From Oculatella sp. LEGE 06141 (GTDB taxonomy: Bacteria > Cyanobacteriota > Cyanobacteriia > Elainellales > Elainellaceae), in contig NZ_JADEWO010000009.1 in the NCBI RefSeq assembly GCF_015207605.1, forward strand, positions 103,254-167,253: a DNA stretch of 64,000 nucleotides. The letters run 5' to 3'. Position 1 is the first letter of the stretch; every line of letters begins with the position of its first letter. A program made the translations under genes and the position numbers. A model generated the notes under the pieces. That model ran no database searches. It saw only the letters and a program-made list of their open reading frames with translations, and was not told the DNA's origin. Of the stretch, positions 1 to 8,184 are shown piece after piece.

Positions 1-270
1 GCAGAGCGTCATCCCCATGCGGAGGATGTGTTCTGGTTGATTGAATTTTCAAACACCAGCTTGACTAAGGATCTAGAAGATAAAACCAAGATTTACGCTA
101 GTGCCCAAATTCAAGAATATTGGGTTGCTGATCTGCGAAACAAACAACTGATTGTCTTTCGATCGCCTGCAAATGGGGATTACACATCAGAGAACACGCT
201 AACCCAAGGTGATGTTGCTCCGTTAGCATTCCCTGATGCTTTTATTTCAGTTAGGCGGCTGGTGGGGTAG
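1..270 (+). CDS. Uma2-family (DUF820) putative endonuclease, 3' part
   Basis: The reading frame is open from the first base, so only the C-terminal ~89 residues are present and the start lies left of the window. The order HPHAEDVFWLIEFS, then a DKTKIYA helix, then IQEYWVADLRNKQ is typical of the Uma2 (DUF820) fold, a restriction-endonuclease-like domain very abundant in cyanobacteria. The Asp of EDV, the Glu of IEF and the Lys of DKTK match the family's PD-(D/E)xK positions. The true cellular role of Uma2 proteins is unknown. A GTG at 28 is internal to the domain and is not the start. The 262 bases that follow hold no convincing gene. Confidence 0.85.
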   Translation, partial: AERHPHAEDVFWLIEFSNTSLTKDLEDKTKIYASAQIQEYWVADLRNKQLIVFRSPANGDYTSENTLTQGDVAPLAFPDAFISVRRLVG

Positions 271-532
271 AAGGCGATCGCCCCTTACTAATGCGCTTTT
301 GAAGCAAAACTGAATGTAAAACCACAGCGACAAGAATGGGTGACTTTGATGTGATGCTGGAACCCTATCGCTTAGACATGATTGAAGAAAAAGCTTTGTT
401 GTTGCTGTAGGATGGGCAATTGCTTCTGGCTTGATTTTCTAAGCTAAGATCTTTGCAGATCTCGTAAAAAGAATTTGTGTTAATTTAAAGACCAGAAGCG
501 ACTACCCTCGGACAAAGGAAATAGCCGCTTCA

Positions 533-1654
533 ATGCTAACTAATTTGAACTCCCAATTGGGAGAACATCTCAGTATGTCTAATTATACAGCAATTTTGAA
601 TGGTAAGCACCGTTCAGGGACAGCTTCACCGCCCAGCAGGGAGCCATTAATTCTGCTAGGTAAGGAGATTGATGTGGTTTCTCAACCTCCTGACAACAAC
701 TCTTCTGACGTGGACTATCAAGCTTTAGTCCAAGAATTAGATGAGAAGGGTATTCAAGCTTTGTTAGGAATGATGCAGTTGTCTCAAGATCAAGGTGAAT
801 TCACCTTAAAAGATCTAAGACAAAAAACAGGCTTATCTTACACAGAAGCAAAGAATCGAGTGAAGCCTTTTGAAAAAAAAGGCACAGTAGTCGTTAATTC
901 AAGACTAAATTCACGCTACCCCAATATGCAAGCTACACACTTTTATAGCTTTGCTGATTGGGTTGACGTGGAACAATTTCGATTGATATTGGCAGGGAAT
1001 GGCCCTGGAAACAAGCAGGATGACGAAAGGGTTGACCAGAAAGGGCAATTCAGCACTACTCATACAGTTCTGCAATCAAATAAAGTTCCCAACACGCTAG
1101 AAGAGCTGAGAAGCGTTCTTCTAGCTATTAACCCACCCTACAGAGCCGCTCACATTCAGATATTGAAGTGGATAGCTGAGTCTGGCGATACTACAGCTAA
1201 AGAGGTTTCCAAGAGAACTGGAAAGAGGCCTTCTACAAGTAATGCTCAGCTAGAACGGGTTCGGGGTCTCGGATTGAGTTGTCGAGAAAAACGATCTGGA
1301 GAGTATCACTACTTTCTTTGTCCAGGCTTGGATAAAGGCTTAGTTGAAAAGCTTTTCTATGAAGATGCTCATCAAGATTCGCCTGTAATCAGCACTCAAC
1401 TTAAAGACACCGAGCCGAAAACAATTCAACTGGTAGCAGATATGCCTCTCTCTGAAAACTCCTCTAACGCTCAGCATTTGACAGAGCAAGCCAAGTCCCT
1501 GACTCCAGCTGAACAGCTCATGGAAATCATGGAAAAACTTCCCACATTCAATCAAAACTGGCCAGAACAATTTCAAGAGAAATGGCTTAACTCTTTCGAT
1601 CGAGTAACGCGATTTCTCGTTGGTGAAACTGACACAGACAACATAGAGCGGTGA
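533..1654 (+). CDS. Protein with two winged-helix-like regions, function unknown
   Basis: A 373-residue protein I cannot assign to a named family. Two segments look like winged helices. Around residues 70-120 there is a helical stretch with KDLRQKTGLSYTEAKNRV followed by a beta wing. Around 200-260 AKEVSKRTGKRPSTSNAQLERV precedes a wing ending in YHYFL. The C-terminal third is hydrophilic. This suggests a DNA-binding regulator or replication-type protein, which is inference. The ATG at 533 has a weak AAAGGAAA upstream; another in-frame ATG at 575 is possible. The gene is more AT-rich than the chromosomal part of the window, in keeping with acquired DNA. Confidence 0.7.
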   Translation: MLTNLNSQLGEHLSMSNYTAILNGKHRSGTASPPSREPLILLGKEIDVVSQPPDNNSSDVDYQALVQELDEKGIQALLGMMQLSQDQGEFTLKDLRQKTGLSYTEAKNRVKPFEKKGTVVVNSRLNSRYPNMQATHFYSFADWVDVEQFRLILAGNGPGNKQDDERVDQKGQFSTTHTVLQSNKVPNTLEELRSVLLAINPPYRAAHIQILKWIAESGDTTAKEVSKRTGKRPSTSNAQLERVRGLGLSCREKRSGEYHYFLCPGLDKGLVEKLFYEDAHQDSPVISTQLKDTEPKTIQLVADMPLSENSSNAQHLTEQAKSLTPAEQLMEIMEKLPTFNQNWPEQFQEKWLNSFDRVTRFLVGETDTDNIER

Positions 1655-1953
1655 CTTTCTTCCACTGATTTGTTTCTTGGGGATGCGTGGTTCTAGGCCT
1701 ACATACCAAGCTCCAAATTGGAGGGGGCATCTTTTCCTGCCAACTGTCTCTAAATTTTTGCTCTACATAGCAAGAAGTCAAACAGCACCAAAAAATACGT
1801 CAAAAAAGCAATACAGAGTTTTTGACTGCCCTAACTATCCCGTAAAACTTTCATGTGGGATAGCGCTATGCAATTGCCACTGCGTTATCTTTTGTACACA
1901 GGCAAGAATTTGCTTGTGTGCAGAATCTAGCAAAAACACTAGCAGTGGTGGTT
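1655..1953. other. Non-coding gap with an imperfect hairpin
   Basis: No convincing gene in these 299 bases; the open frame that starts at 1677 has no family features. An imperfect inverted repeat lies at 1896-1919 (arms ACACAGGCAA and TTGCTTGTGT, one mismatch, 4-nt loop). It has no T-run, so it is only weakly terminator-like and might belong to the leader of the next gene pair. Confidence 0.35.
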
Positions 1954-2283
1954 ATGGCAATTCTAACTAAAGGCATCAAGCTATCGCAGCTTGCAGCAAC
2001 TTCACCAGAACAAAAGGCATCTGAGATAGACAGCTTAATCAATGCAGCCCTAAACCCAGACAAACAACATCTCGAGCAACAGTGTAATGAAGTGGATGCT
2101 CGGATTAAAGAGTTTGAGTGTCGCTACGAAATGTCGTCCGATGCAATGAAACAGCAACTTTCTCAAGGGTTGATTAAGGAAACAGCTGAAATTTGTTCCT
2201 GGTTGTTGCTTTTGAAAGTGAAAAACAACCTTAAGATGCGACCTGATGAGACACCAACCCAATCGCTTTCAAAATTACTTTAA
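1954..2283 (+). CDS. Putative antitoxin partner of a TumE-like toxin
   Basis: A helical protein of about 109 residues. The segment VDARIKEFECRYEMSS and a hydrophobic C-terminal helix resemble small cyanobacterial proteins often found just upstream of DUF6516/TumE-like toxins. I chose ATG 1954, where GTGGTGG lies just upstream, over the GTG at 1918, which would add a short N-terminal stretch. The gene overlaps the next one by 38 bp, so the two are probably translated from one message. The antitoxin role is inferred from position and from my memory of the family pattern; no DNA-binding motif is visible. Confidence 0.6.
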   Translation: MAILTKGIKLSQLAATSPEQKASEIDSLINAALNPDKQHLEQQCNEVDARIKEFECRYEMSSDAMKQQLSQGLIKETAEICSWLLLLKVKNNLKMRPDETPTQSLSKLL

Positions 2284-2755
2284 GACCCACGAGACGGTTC
2301 TTGAGCAGTTCAAGTCCCGGCGATTTGTTGGTAACGACACCCTGGAATTTCGACCCTCTAATTGCTGTTTCTTGCTTGATGGAGAAATAGGTTGCTTAGG
2401 GGGTCTTGTTATAAGAGTAGAGAAGTTGATACGAATTGTTAGCCAAGATCCTCAGGAGCCTTTAGTACAAACTGAATGGTATGCCTATAATGCTTCACTT
2501 CGCAACAATCACAATATCTTTAGATATGACAACCAGGATGAAGACTTTAACTTTCGTCTTGGACATGCTGATCCGCACCACAAGCATACTTTCGATTGGT
2601 GTACGGGAAATGAATTATCTGAAAGTCCACTGTGGGTAGGGGCTGAGAAATGGCCCACTTTAGGTGATGTGTTACACGAATTAGAAGATTGGTATTGGAA
2701 ACACAAAGAACTTCTGTCCAATCCTGAAGACTACCCTGAGCTGGACCTTCGATAA
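2246..2755 (+). CDS. TumE-like (DUF6516) toxin-family protein
   Basis: 169 residues. The central signature is AYNASL, then IFRYDN, then LGHADPHHKHTFDW, and the end is VLHELEDWYW. This order (Tyr-rich strand, RYDN, His-rich HHKH turn, C-terminal aromatic helix) is that of the DUF6516/TumE toxin-like family. Its biochemical activity is not settled to my knowledge. The start ATG 2246 lies inside the end of the upstream gene in another frame, the usual layout of a coupled toxin-antitoxin pair. The N-terminal ~60 residues are longer than in short TumE proteins. After the gene, 226 bases to the next coding end hold no gene. Confidence 0.7.
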   Translation: MRHQPNRFQNYFKTHETVLEQFKSRRFVGNDTLEFRPSNCCFLLDGEIGCLGGLVIRVEKLIRIVSQDPQEPLVQTEWYAYNASLRNNHNIFRYDNQDEDFNFRLGHADPHHKHTFDWCTGNELSESPLWVGAEKWPTLGDVLHELEDWYWKHKELLSNPEDYPELDLR

Positions 2756-2981
2756 TGTTCTACAGACGATATAAGCTGCGAAGGTATTTTTGATCTGCTT
2801 TCGGACGTAATGCTCAGATTAAAGAGCAGTGCAACAACAATCGCAACATCTGCACGGCGAGTGAAGTGATGCATAGGTCTTCTAATTGACTGAGCCTAAG
2901 TTCCCAGCAACTGAAGTAATGACTATCAACCCATTCGATACCCATTCGTTCGATCGCCCCCTCATCAGCTAGCTATGTCCC

Positions 2982-3536
2982 CTAGAACGCCTCCCCTGTT
3001 GCCGCCTCTACATTGGCGATCGCCCGTCGAGCAACCATCTTCCAGTTCGTCTGGTCATCGTAGGGTGCTTTCACCGGATTGCCCATCGCATACATCCGGC
3101 AGAACAGAACTGATTCGTCAGTGCCAGGTTGTGGGGACAAGGTGATGGGTTGCTGGAGCTGCTGTGGTTCCAAGGCGGCAACCGCCGATAAGAGGCCTTT
3201 GCTGAAATGCGAGTCATAGCCAGACTCCACACAGTAGGGGCGATCGCCCTTTAAATAAGCCTGGAGTTTGACCACCGGCTTACCGCGTCGATCCACCGTC
3301 TCAAAGCGTAACTCTTGCAGGTATCCCGTCAAAGCTGTGGCAGTGACAGGAACAACTTCGCCATTATGAACGATGTACCACAAGCAGTTGTTCGATCGGT
3401 TTGCATAAATCCGCATGAGTGCAGGCGCTTCAGTCAGTCCTAACTGCGGCTGTTTGAGGTGGTTAACGATTGCGCTCAGCAATTCAGTTTGTCGAGTTAG
3501 AGCAGCAATTATTTGAGCAGTATCTGAGATGGTCAT
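2982..3536 (-). CDS. Hypothetical element protein, possible nucleic-acid-related
   Basis: 184 residues from ATG 3536, which has AGGGG 7 nt upstream; that SD is part of a GTTCTAGGGG motif. The N-terminal 35 residues form a helix (QIIAALTRQTELLSAIVNHL). The rest is mixed beta strands with LQAYLKGDRPYCVESGYDSHF in the middle and an Ala-rich C-terminal helix. I do not recognise the family. It is the last gene of a leftward cluster of small proteins divergent from an XRE repressor, a position where phages and plasmids often keep recombination or ssDNA-binding genes; that parallel is only contextual. The stop codon TAG lies inside another copy of the motif. Confidence 0.65.
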   Translation of the reverse strand: MTISDTAQIIAALTRQTELLSAIVNHLKQPQLGLTEAPALMRIYANRSNNCLWYIVHNGEVVPVTATALTGYLQELRFETVDRRGKPVVKLQAYLKGDRPYCVESGYDSHFSKGLLSAVAALEPQQLQQPITLSPQPGTDESVLFCRMYAMGNPVKAPYDDQTNWKMVARRAIANVEAATGEAF

Positions 3537-3546
3537 AAGGTTTCCC

Positions 3547-3717
3547 CTAGAACGGAATGTCGGAGACGCGGCTCCAATCTGGATGGAGTGCAAACGTTAG
3601 CGCGGCTGTGAGCGTAGGAAATAGGGTGTAGGGTTGAAGCGGCTCAATTTCTGGATGTGGATCGGTGTAGATGCAGAGATTCCAACCGCCATCAACCTCA
3701 AAGATTGAGAATAGCAA
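3547..3717 (-). CDS. Small hypothetical protein
   Basis: About 56 residues if translation starts at TTG 3717. The frame stays open back to ATG 3846, but that would overlap the next gene and add an unlikely basic segment. The conserved-looking part is SIFEVDGGWNLCIYTDPHPEI followed by LTAALTFALHPDWSRV, which resembles a small alpha/beta domain. No family recognised. The TAG stop is inside a GTTCTAGGGG motif whose AGGGG serves the next gene, so stop and SD of neighbouring genes are fused in ten bases. Confidence 0.45.
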   Translation of the reverse strand: MLFSIFEVDGGWNLCIYTDPHPEIEPLQPYTLFPTLTAALTFALHPDWSRVSDIPF

Positions 3718-3794
3718 GAACTTTACCTGAAACGGAGACGGAAGAGTGGTGGAGCGATCGCCCTTTTGCTGGTGACAAGAGGGCGATCGCGTTA

Positions 3795-4094
3795 TCAGCA
3801 ATATTTGGCTTCGTATTCGTTCTGAACGTTCATAATTGCCGTCCATTCTTGACGGGCTTGCAATTCTTCAAGAGAGCACTGAGACTCAAATTTTTCCCAT
3901 GCACACCAAGCAACAAGCCTATCCAATTTGCTAATTCGCTGTTCAGCGGCTTCTATCTCTTGCTCCGATGCACCAACCTTGTGATGCAGGTGATTGAGGT
4001 CTTCTAGGGTTGAAGCGTCGCGCACCATCTGCTTGATTTCTTCTAACTCTTGTTGCATTGTTTCAAATTCAACAGCAATCTCACAGCTAATCAT
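3795..4094 (-). CDS. Small coiled-coil protein
   Basis: 99 residues, nearly all predicted helix, with heptad-like spacing from MQQELEEIKQMVRDAS through HHKVGASEQEIEAAEQRISKLDRLV. The ATG at 4094 has GGGAAA upstream. No catalytic or metal motif is visible. It belongs to the leftward cluster 5321-2982. A structural or adaptor role is possible, but the sequence does not show one. Confidence 0.6.
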   Translation of the reverse strand: MISCEIAVEFETMQQELEEIKQMVRDASTLEDLNHLHHKVGASEQEIEAAEQRISKLDRLVAWCAWEKFESQCSLEELQARQEWTAIMNVQNEYEAKYC

Positions 4095-4158
4095 TGTTCA
4101 TTTCCCATTTGATTTACAGTTGCCCCTCAGATTGAGCGAGAGGGGCGATCGCTAAGCG

Positions 4159-4470
4159 TTACCGAGTGCCAGATCCTTGGCTGCGTTCCGGTCCATCTTC
4201 GACAGGTGGAACGTATGGTTCTGAAGCAGCGAAGGTTACTTCAACCACTTCCCAGTCGCGATCGTCGTGAACACCACAACCCGGCCTGTTGTCGGTTGTT
4301 GTACATGAGTCAGGCTGGGGCTGGATGGGTTTTATTGCCTGCTGATCAAGATCTCGCCTACCACTACCGCGATGACTAGTCTCATCCTGTGTTTGAACCT
4401 GGGAATAAACGGGTACTGGAAGTGATGGGGGTGTTACCCCTAGAACGATCGAAGTTAATTCAACTAGCAT
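4159..4470 (-). CDS. Hypothetical low-complexity protein
   Basis: 103 residues rich in Pro, Gln, Asp and Gly (VTPPSLPVPVYSQVQTQDET, then IQPQPDSCTTTDNRPG). No domain recognised. The central part looks disordered, while the end VVEVTFAASEPYVPPVEDGP could be a short strand segment. A CCCCTAGAAC motif lies in codons 8-11. The gene is in line with its neighbours and in the same orientation, but codon evidence alone does not prove it is translated. Confidence 0.4.
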   Translation of the reverse strand: MLVELTSIVLGVTPPSLPVPVYSQVQTQDETSHRGSGRRDLDQQAIKPIQPQPDSCTTTDNRPGCGVHDDRDWEVVEVTFAASEPYVPPVEDGPERSQGSGTR

Positions 4471-4572
4471 GAATGAAGTCCGTTAGGATAACCTGCCAGC
4501 TTTGCCGTGGAAAGTTGAGCTGGCAGGATGAACAATTGGGGCAGACTTCTGGAGAGGGGCTTTAGGGTAGGT

Positions 4573-4920
4573 TTAGGCGGCTGCAACAGCTTCGAGTTCT
4601 GCGATCGCTCGTCGTTCGTTGAGCTTCAGCACGCTGAACTGATTGCGGAGCAGATCCAACTGGATCTGCTGTTCAGTGCGCTTGTCTTGTGCCGATTGAA
4701 CCTCAAGCAGCAGGGCTTGGTAGTCTTCGACTGCCATCAGCTCAGCCTTTTTTGCTTTGCGTTGACCTTCGTTGGTCAAGGTTTTATCAAAGGCAACCGC
4801 GCCTTCAATCTCAGCATTAAACTGGCTTAGAGCATCTTGGAGCTTACGCAGATGCTGCTCCTGGGAAAGAAGCTGAAACTGGGTGCGGGCGATCGCTTCT
4901 GGGAAATCTGAAATTTGCAT
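4573..4920 (-). CDS. Coiled-coil element protein
   Basis: 115 residues, predicted to be two long helices (residues ~8-40 and ~55-112) with a short turn at DKTLTNEGQRK. Rich in Leu, Gln, Glu and Ala, with no Cys. This is the look of small coiled-coil proteins found in phage early regions, but I do not recognise the family. The start ATG 4920 has only a weak GGTG upstream. It sits second in the leftward cluster that begins at 5321. Confidence 0.65.
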   Translation of the reverse strand: MQISDFPEAIARTQFQLLSQEQHLRKLQDALSQFNAEIEGAVAFDKTLTNEGQRKAKKAELMAVEDYQALLLEVQSAQDKRTEQQIQLDLLRNQFSVLKLNERRAIAELEAVAAA

Positions 4921-4988
4921 CGTGGTTCACCAATAAGTTGCGGGTGTTTCAAGTCGAGAGAGTGGGGCGTGATGCGCCCCACATGCCA

Positions 4989-5321
4989 TCAGCTAGCAAT
5001 GGGAACCAGATGGATTTTCAATCCCTGCCGCTTTAAGAGCCGGTCTTGATCTGCAAATATCTCTTTGGTCAAATCAAGCCCGATCGCCACGCTTTTGACC
5101 CGCTTGCAGCAGTCCTGAAACCGCGATTCTGCATCTTCAGCACCCTGGTCACGAGCAGCAAGCATCTCGTCGATCGCCTGTGATAGGAAGGCTAAGTCAT
5201 CCAGCAGCAGCTCTTTCTGGAGTGCTGCGTCATCATCGTCGGGAGCGATCGCGGTGGCTTGAGCCTCAATGCAGGTGTCGAGTTCTTGTTGCGCGACGGT
5301 TCTAACGTTTAGAGCTACCAT
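4989..5321 (-). CDS. Small acidic helical protein, first gene of the leftward cluster
   Basis: 110 residues, helical and acidic in the first half (a DDDDAALQKELLLDDLAFL segment), ending in a short beta stretch GLKIHLVPIAS. The start ATG 5321 is preceded by GGAGG. It is the promoter-proximal gene of the leftward cluster and faces the XRE gene at 5551 across about 230 bp with operator-like repeats, so it is probably the first gene under that repressor. Function unknown. Confidence 0.6.
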   Translation of the reverse strand: MVALNVRTVAQQELDTCIEAQATAIAPDDDDAALQKELLLDDLAFLSQAIDEMLAARDQGAEDAESRFQDCCKRVKSVAIGLDLTKEIFADQDRLLKRQGLKIHLVPIAS

Positions 5322-5462
5322 TAATTCAAATCCTCCGAGGTTTTCTTGGGGTTCTCAACTCTTCGTGTTGTCCAAGCATTTGAGTTGAGAGAGATTGCGA
5401 AAGGCGATTGCTGTCAGTTTCCGAGGCTGAAGGGGCGATCGCCTTTCGATTAATCTAAATGT

Positions 5463-5530
5463 ACACTAATAGTTTATAGTGTGTCAACTAATAGTTTACA
5501 GTGTGCTATATACTGTTAGCTAACGGTTTA
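5463..5530. promoter_or_regulatory. Operator-like repeats between divergent genes
   Basis: Two near-identical 19-bp direct repeats, ACTAATAGTTTATAGTGTG at 5465-5483 and the same with one change at 5487-5505, are spaced exactly 22 bp, about two helical turns. The first also has ACACTA/TAGTGT symmetry. A perfect palindrome GTTAGCTAAC follows at 5515-5524. The site lies between the leftward cluster and the XRE gene, the expected place for a phage- or plasmid-type switch operator. Confidence 0.7.
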
Positions 5531-5550
5531 CTCTACTGGAGGGGTTTATT

Positions 5551-5799
5551 GTGTTAGCCACTAAGATGCGAATACGGCAGATAAGGGAGATCGAGGTGGA
5601 GGGCTTGGGCGAGCGGATCAAGCAAGCTCGCTTAAATTGCAGCAAATCTCTTGAGGAAATCTGTGACGAGGTTGGGGTCTCCCGAACCTACTGGTACGAC
5701 ATTGAGAAGGAGACTTTGAAAGGGGCTTTATCAATTGAGAATTTAAGAAAAATTGAACAAGCTCTTGGGGTGACTCTGGGGGTGCAATTTAATGATTGA
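5551..5799 (+). CDS. XRE-family helix-turn-helix repressor
   Basis: 82 residues. The HTH spans residues ~17-70: GERIKQARLNCSKSLEEICDEVGVSRTYWYDIEKE is a clear Cro/C1-type motif, followed by LSIENLRKIEQALGV. The GTG at 5551 is well placed behind GGAGGGG; an in-frame ATG at 5566 is the alternative. It lies downstream of paired operators and divergent from the leftward cluster, so it most likely represses that cluster and itself. No peptidase domain is present, so it cannot self-cleave as LexA/CI proteins do. Confidence 0.88.
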   Translation: MLATKMRIRQIREIEVEGLGERIKQARLNCSKSLEEICDEVGVSRTYWYDIEKETLKGALSIENLRKIEQALGVTLGVQFND

Positions 5800-5856
5800 G
5801 TATGGCTCAATCAACCTTTCTTCTCTGCCATCTGTACCCCTAGAACAGCGATCGCA

Positions 5857-6054
5857 ATGTCTAACTTAGACCTGAGAATTGGCGATCGCGTTGGCTATGT
5901 CACGCCGCCGTATCTCCCCACGTTTCCCTATTGGCAGCTCCAACGATTTGCGATCGCAGTTGTGCGCGAAATCGAGGATTGGGGTGTGTATTGCGATGAC
6001 CCCAATGGTTGGGGTATTTCAGTGTTCTGGGATGATGTACTACCACCGTTTTAA
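5857..6054 (+). CDS. Small hypothetical protein with a GDRV-type beta barrel look
   Basis: 65 residues: LRIGDRVGYVTPPY, then FAIAVVREIEDWGVYCDDPNGWGISVFWDDVLPPF. Alternating strands with an initial GDRV suggest a small SH3/KOW-like barrel. No SD is visible; a CCCCTAGAAC motif ends 10 nt before the ATG. The stop codon is embedded in a 16-bp sequence (6042-6057) that recurs exactly at the end of the gene at 18109. It is followed 9 bp later by the J-domain gene and is likely co-transcribed with it. Confidence 0.55.
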   Translation: MSNLDLRIGDRVGYVTPPYLPTFPYWQLQRFAIAVVREIEDWGVYCDDPNGWGISVFWDDVLPPF

Positions 6055-6063
6055 GAGGAGACT

Positions 6064-6720
6064 ATGACTGAGCCTGATTTGCGATATCCCCTTCACTATC
6101 CCGCAGGCTGGAAGCGCACCACATTTCGCCAGCCGTCACAGTTCGATCGCAACAGAACTAGAACGTTTGCCCAGGCACGTGATGAGCTGTTGAAGGAACT
6201 GGAGTTACTGAATGCAAAAAGCGTGGTTCTGTCTACCAACATTCCGTTGCGAGGAGACGGATTGCCTTACGCACGATTCAAGCAGCCTGAAGATCCAGGT
6301 GTTGCAGTCTATTTCCGGTTTGACCAAAAGCCGATGGTGCTGGCTTGCGATAGTTGGGATCGGGTCATCGATAACGTGTGGGCGATCGCCAAACACATCA
6401 ACGCTCTGCGCGGACAGCAGCGGTGGGGGGTGGGGACGCTGGAGCAGGCATTTATGGGCTATGAGGCACTGCCTGAATCGACGAATGGGCAAGCGGCTGA
6501 AAAGCAGTGGTGGGAAGTGTTGGGCGTTAGCCAACACGCAAGCTGGGATGAGGTTCGAGGGGCGTATCGCAACGAAGCCCTCTCACGTCATCCTGATCGC
6601 AACGGAGGCGATCGGACTAAATGGGATGAGTTAGAGCGGGCTTATAGGCGTGCCGAAACATCGTTTAAAATACGCTCAGAAAGTAAGTTAAACGGGGAGA
6701 TAAGCCATGGCTCGTGTTGA
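6064..6720 (+). CDS. J-domain (DnaJ-like) protein with unknown N-terminal domain
   Basis: 218 residues. The C-terminal ~65 form a J domain: WWEVLGVSQHASWDEVRGAYRN with HPD at residues 176-178, the tripeptide that stimulates DnaK ATPase. The N-terminal ~140 residues (LNAKSVVLSTNIPLRGDG, DPGVAVYFRF) form an alpha/beta domain I cannot name, which probably binds the client. No Gly/Phe region or zinc fingers, so this is a type III J protein. GAGGAG precedes the ATG. Mobile elements use such proteins to recruit host DnaK for replication; that is inference here. Confidence 0.85.
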   Translation: MTEPDLRYPLHYPAGWKRTTFRQPSQFDRNRTRTFAQARDELLKELELLNAKSVVLSTNIPLRGDGLPYARFKQPEDPGVAVYFRFDQKPMVLACDSWDRVIDNVWAIAKHINALRGQQRWGVGTLEQAFMGYEALPESTNGQAAEKQWWEVLGVSQHASWDEVRGAYRNEALSRHPDRNGGDRTKWDELERAYRRAETSFKIRSESKLNGEISHGSC

Positions 6721-6910
6721 ATGTGAAGTAGTCTATGGTACCCAAGAGAACGATTCTGGCACCGATTCACCTTGCGTTTGGACGACTTGCAGTCAGTGTG
6801 GCCATGAAACGATAAGTTGGGGAAACTCCGAAGCCAGTGTTCGTCGTTGTTTGGCATTAATGAACGAGGAGTGCCCTGAAGGAGCGGATAACTTCTACGT
6901 AGTTTCTTAA
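6707..6910 (+). CDS. Small zinc-ribbon-like protein
   Basis: 67 residues with cysteines in CVWTTCSQCGHETISWG and later RRCLALMNEECP, compatible with a small treble-clef or ribbon zinc site. The start ATG 6707 overlaps the end of the J-domain gene by 14 bp and has GGGGAG upstream, so the two are coupled. No family name recognised. Confidence 0.65.
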   Translation: MARVECEVVYGTQENDSGTDSPCVWTTCSQCGHETISWGNSEASVRRCLALMNEECPEGADNFYVVS

Positions 6911-6989
6911 CTAGGTTTTGAGAACAACTATTGTCAGAGTGATTGCCAGCAAAAGCAAATACGACTCAGGCGTATAGGGGTTTATCGCC

Positions 6990-7157
6990 CTTGGTGGTGC
7001 AGAAAACTTTTTTGAGTCTCACAATCGAGAGCTTGGAAGATCAAAACGGTGGCTGAAACCCAGTGCCCTCGTTCGATTTTTTGGAAAATCCCAAGATTAC
7101 CCTCTTATTGAGAATCCTGTTTCCATAAGGGTTTCAGGAGTTTTCTGCACCACTAAG
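6990..7157. mobile_element. 168-bp MITE with 19-bp terminal inverted repeats and 10-bp target duplication
   Basis: The left end CTTGGTGGTGCAGAAAACT (6990-7008) and the inverted right end (7139-7157) match at 18 of 19 positions. The bases directly outside, 6980-6989 and 7158-7167, are both GTTTATCGCC, a perfect 10-bp target-site duplication. The interior has no gene. It is a non-autonomous transposed element. The ends and the duplication length would fit an IS1-like transposase, but no such gene is in the window. The rest of the gap 6911-7368 holds nothing else I can name. Confidence 0.85.
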
Positions 7158-7368
7158 GTTTATCGCCTTTCTCTTTATCAATGATAGCGTTCAACGCTAT
7201 GCACCAGGCATTCTAGGTAAAGGGGAGAATAACTAACCAGGAGGCGATACGGAGAGTTCTTTTTAGACTTCTGATCGCTACCTGATCATCTGAAGGGGTC
7301 GTCCACGAAGCATTAGCCGCACTGCAAGCAAGTTGTAATGCGGCTATCAAGCATTGTCAGATCAAGGG

Positions 7369-8145
7369 TTAAAGAGGTAGAGCGATTTGAGCTTCCTGAA
7401 CAGGTTCTTTCTGAGATAACTGAACGGTTTTTGACCCTGCTGATGGAAAACCATCCCAAGTTCTACCATCCAAGGTTCGTCCATTTCGCTTCTTCTGAAC
7501 GCCGCCCCATTGTTTGAAGAAGAAGGGAACATCCGCTGCTAGACACTGCTCACGTATTTCTCTTACCCAATCCGATTTCATTGGTCTTGCACCAATGCCG
7601 GATTCACCACCTACAATGACCCAATCGATTCCAGTTAAATTAAGCTGTAACGGACCCAATAGTGGTTCGCAGGATAAGAATCGAATCTGAGCTGGAACCT
7701 GTCTTAGCAAATCAATTCGAGTTGTCCAAGCTTGCGACTCAACGCTTACTCCTGCCCAAACATTGGAGGGTAATTTCCCAACTTGCTTCGCAATTTCTAG
7801 CATTCGTTCAGGCCGTTTTGTAAGTAACTGAAACTGATGCCAGTGTGCCCTCTCCATGACCGAGATGACCTTGTGAATAAAGTCGTCTGGAACTTCTGGA
7901 TGAAACAAGTCGCTCATTGAGTTTACAAAGATCAGGCGTGTTTTCTTCCAGGTTAATGGCAATTCCAATCGCTCATGCCAGATTCTAATGTCAAATCCCT
8001 GCTCGTATGGATGACCCTCTATTCCGCGCCATCGCTCAGCAAATCGCTTTGCATAGCAGTTCTTACACCCTGGACTAATTTCATCACATCCAGTTGTGGG
8101 ATTCCAGGTAGATTCAGTCCACTCTATTGCTGAGTTCATTGACAT
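7369..8145 (-). CDS. DUF5131 (Gp37/Gp68-like) three-Cys-motif protein
   Basis: 258 residues. The start [18 protein letters not shown] and the cysteines C20, C27 and C30 (CX6CX2C within [14 protein letters not shown]) define the three-Cys DUF5131 family, thought to be a radical-SAM-like barrel with a cluster-binding motif. Further family blocks are [49 protein letters not shown] and [14 protein letters not shown] precedes the ATG at 8145. It follows the TcmP gene by 40 bp on the same strand, the standard pairing. The reaction and substrate of the pair are not established to my knowledge. Confidence 0.92.
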   Translation of the reverse strand: MSMNSAIEWTESTWNPTTGCDEISPGCKNCYAKRFAERWRGIEGHPYEQGFDIRIWHERLELPLTWKKTRLIFVNSMSDLFHPEVPDDFIHKVISVMERAHWHQFQLLTKRPERMLEIAKQVGKLPSNVWAGVSVESQAWTTRIDLLRQVPAQIRFLSCEPLLGPLQLNLTGIDWVIVGGESGIGARPMKSDWVREIREQCLAADVPFFFKQWGGVQKKRNGRTLDGRTWDGFPSAGSKTVQLSQKEPVQEAQIALPL

Positions 8146-8184
8146 AATATCTCTCCCAAATCCGGCTTCTGTTTTTAATTATTA

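Noticed and set aside
1677..1970. Open frame of 97 codons
   Set aside because: No family pattern, unusual composition, and it overlaps the better gene at 1954 in another frame.
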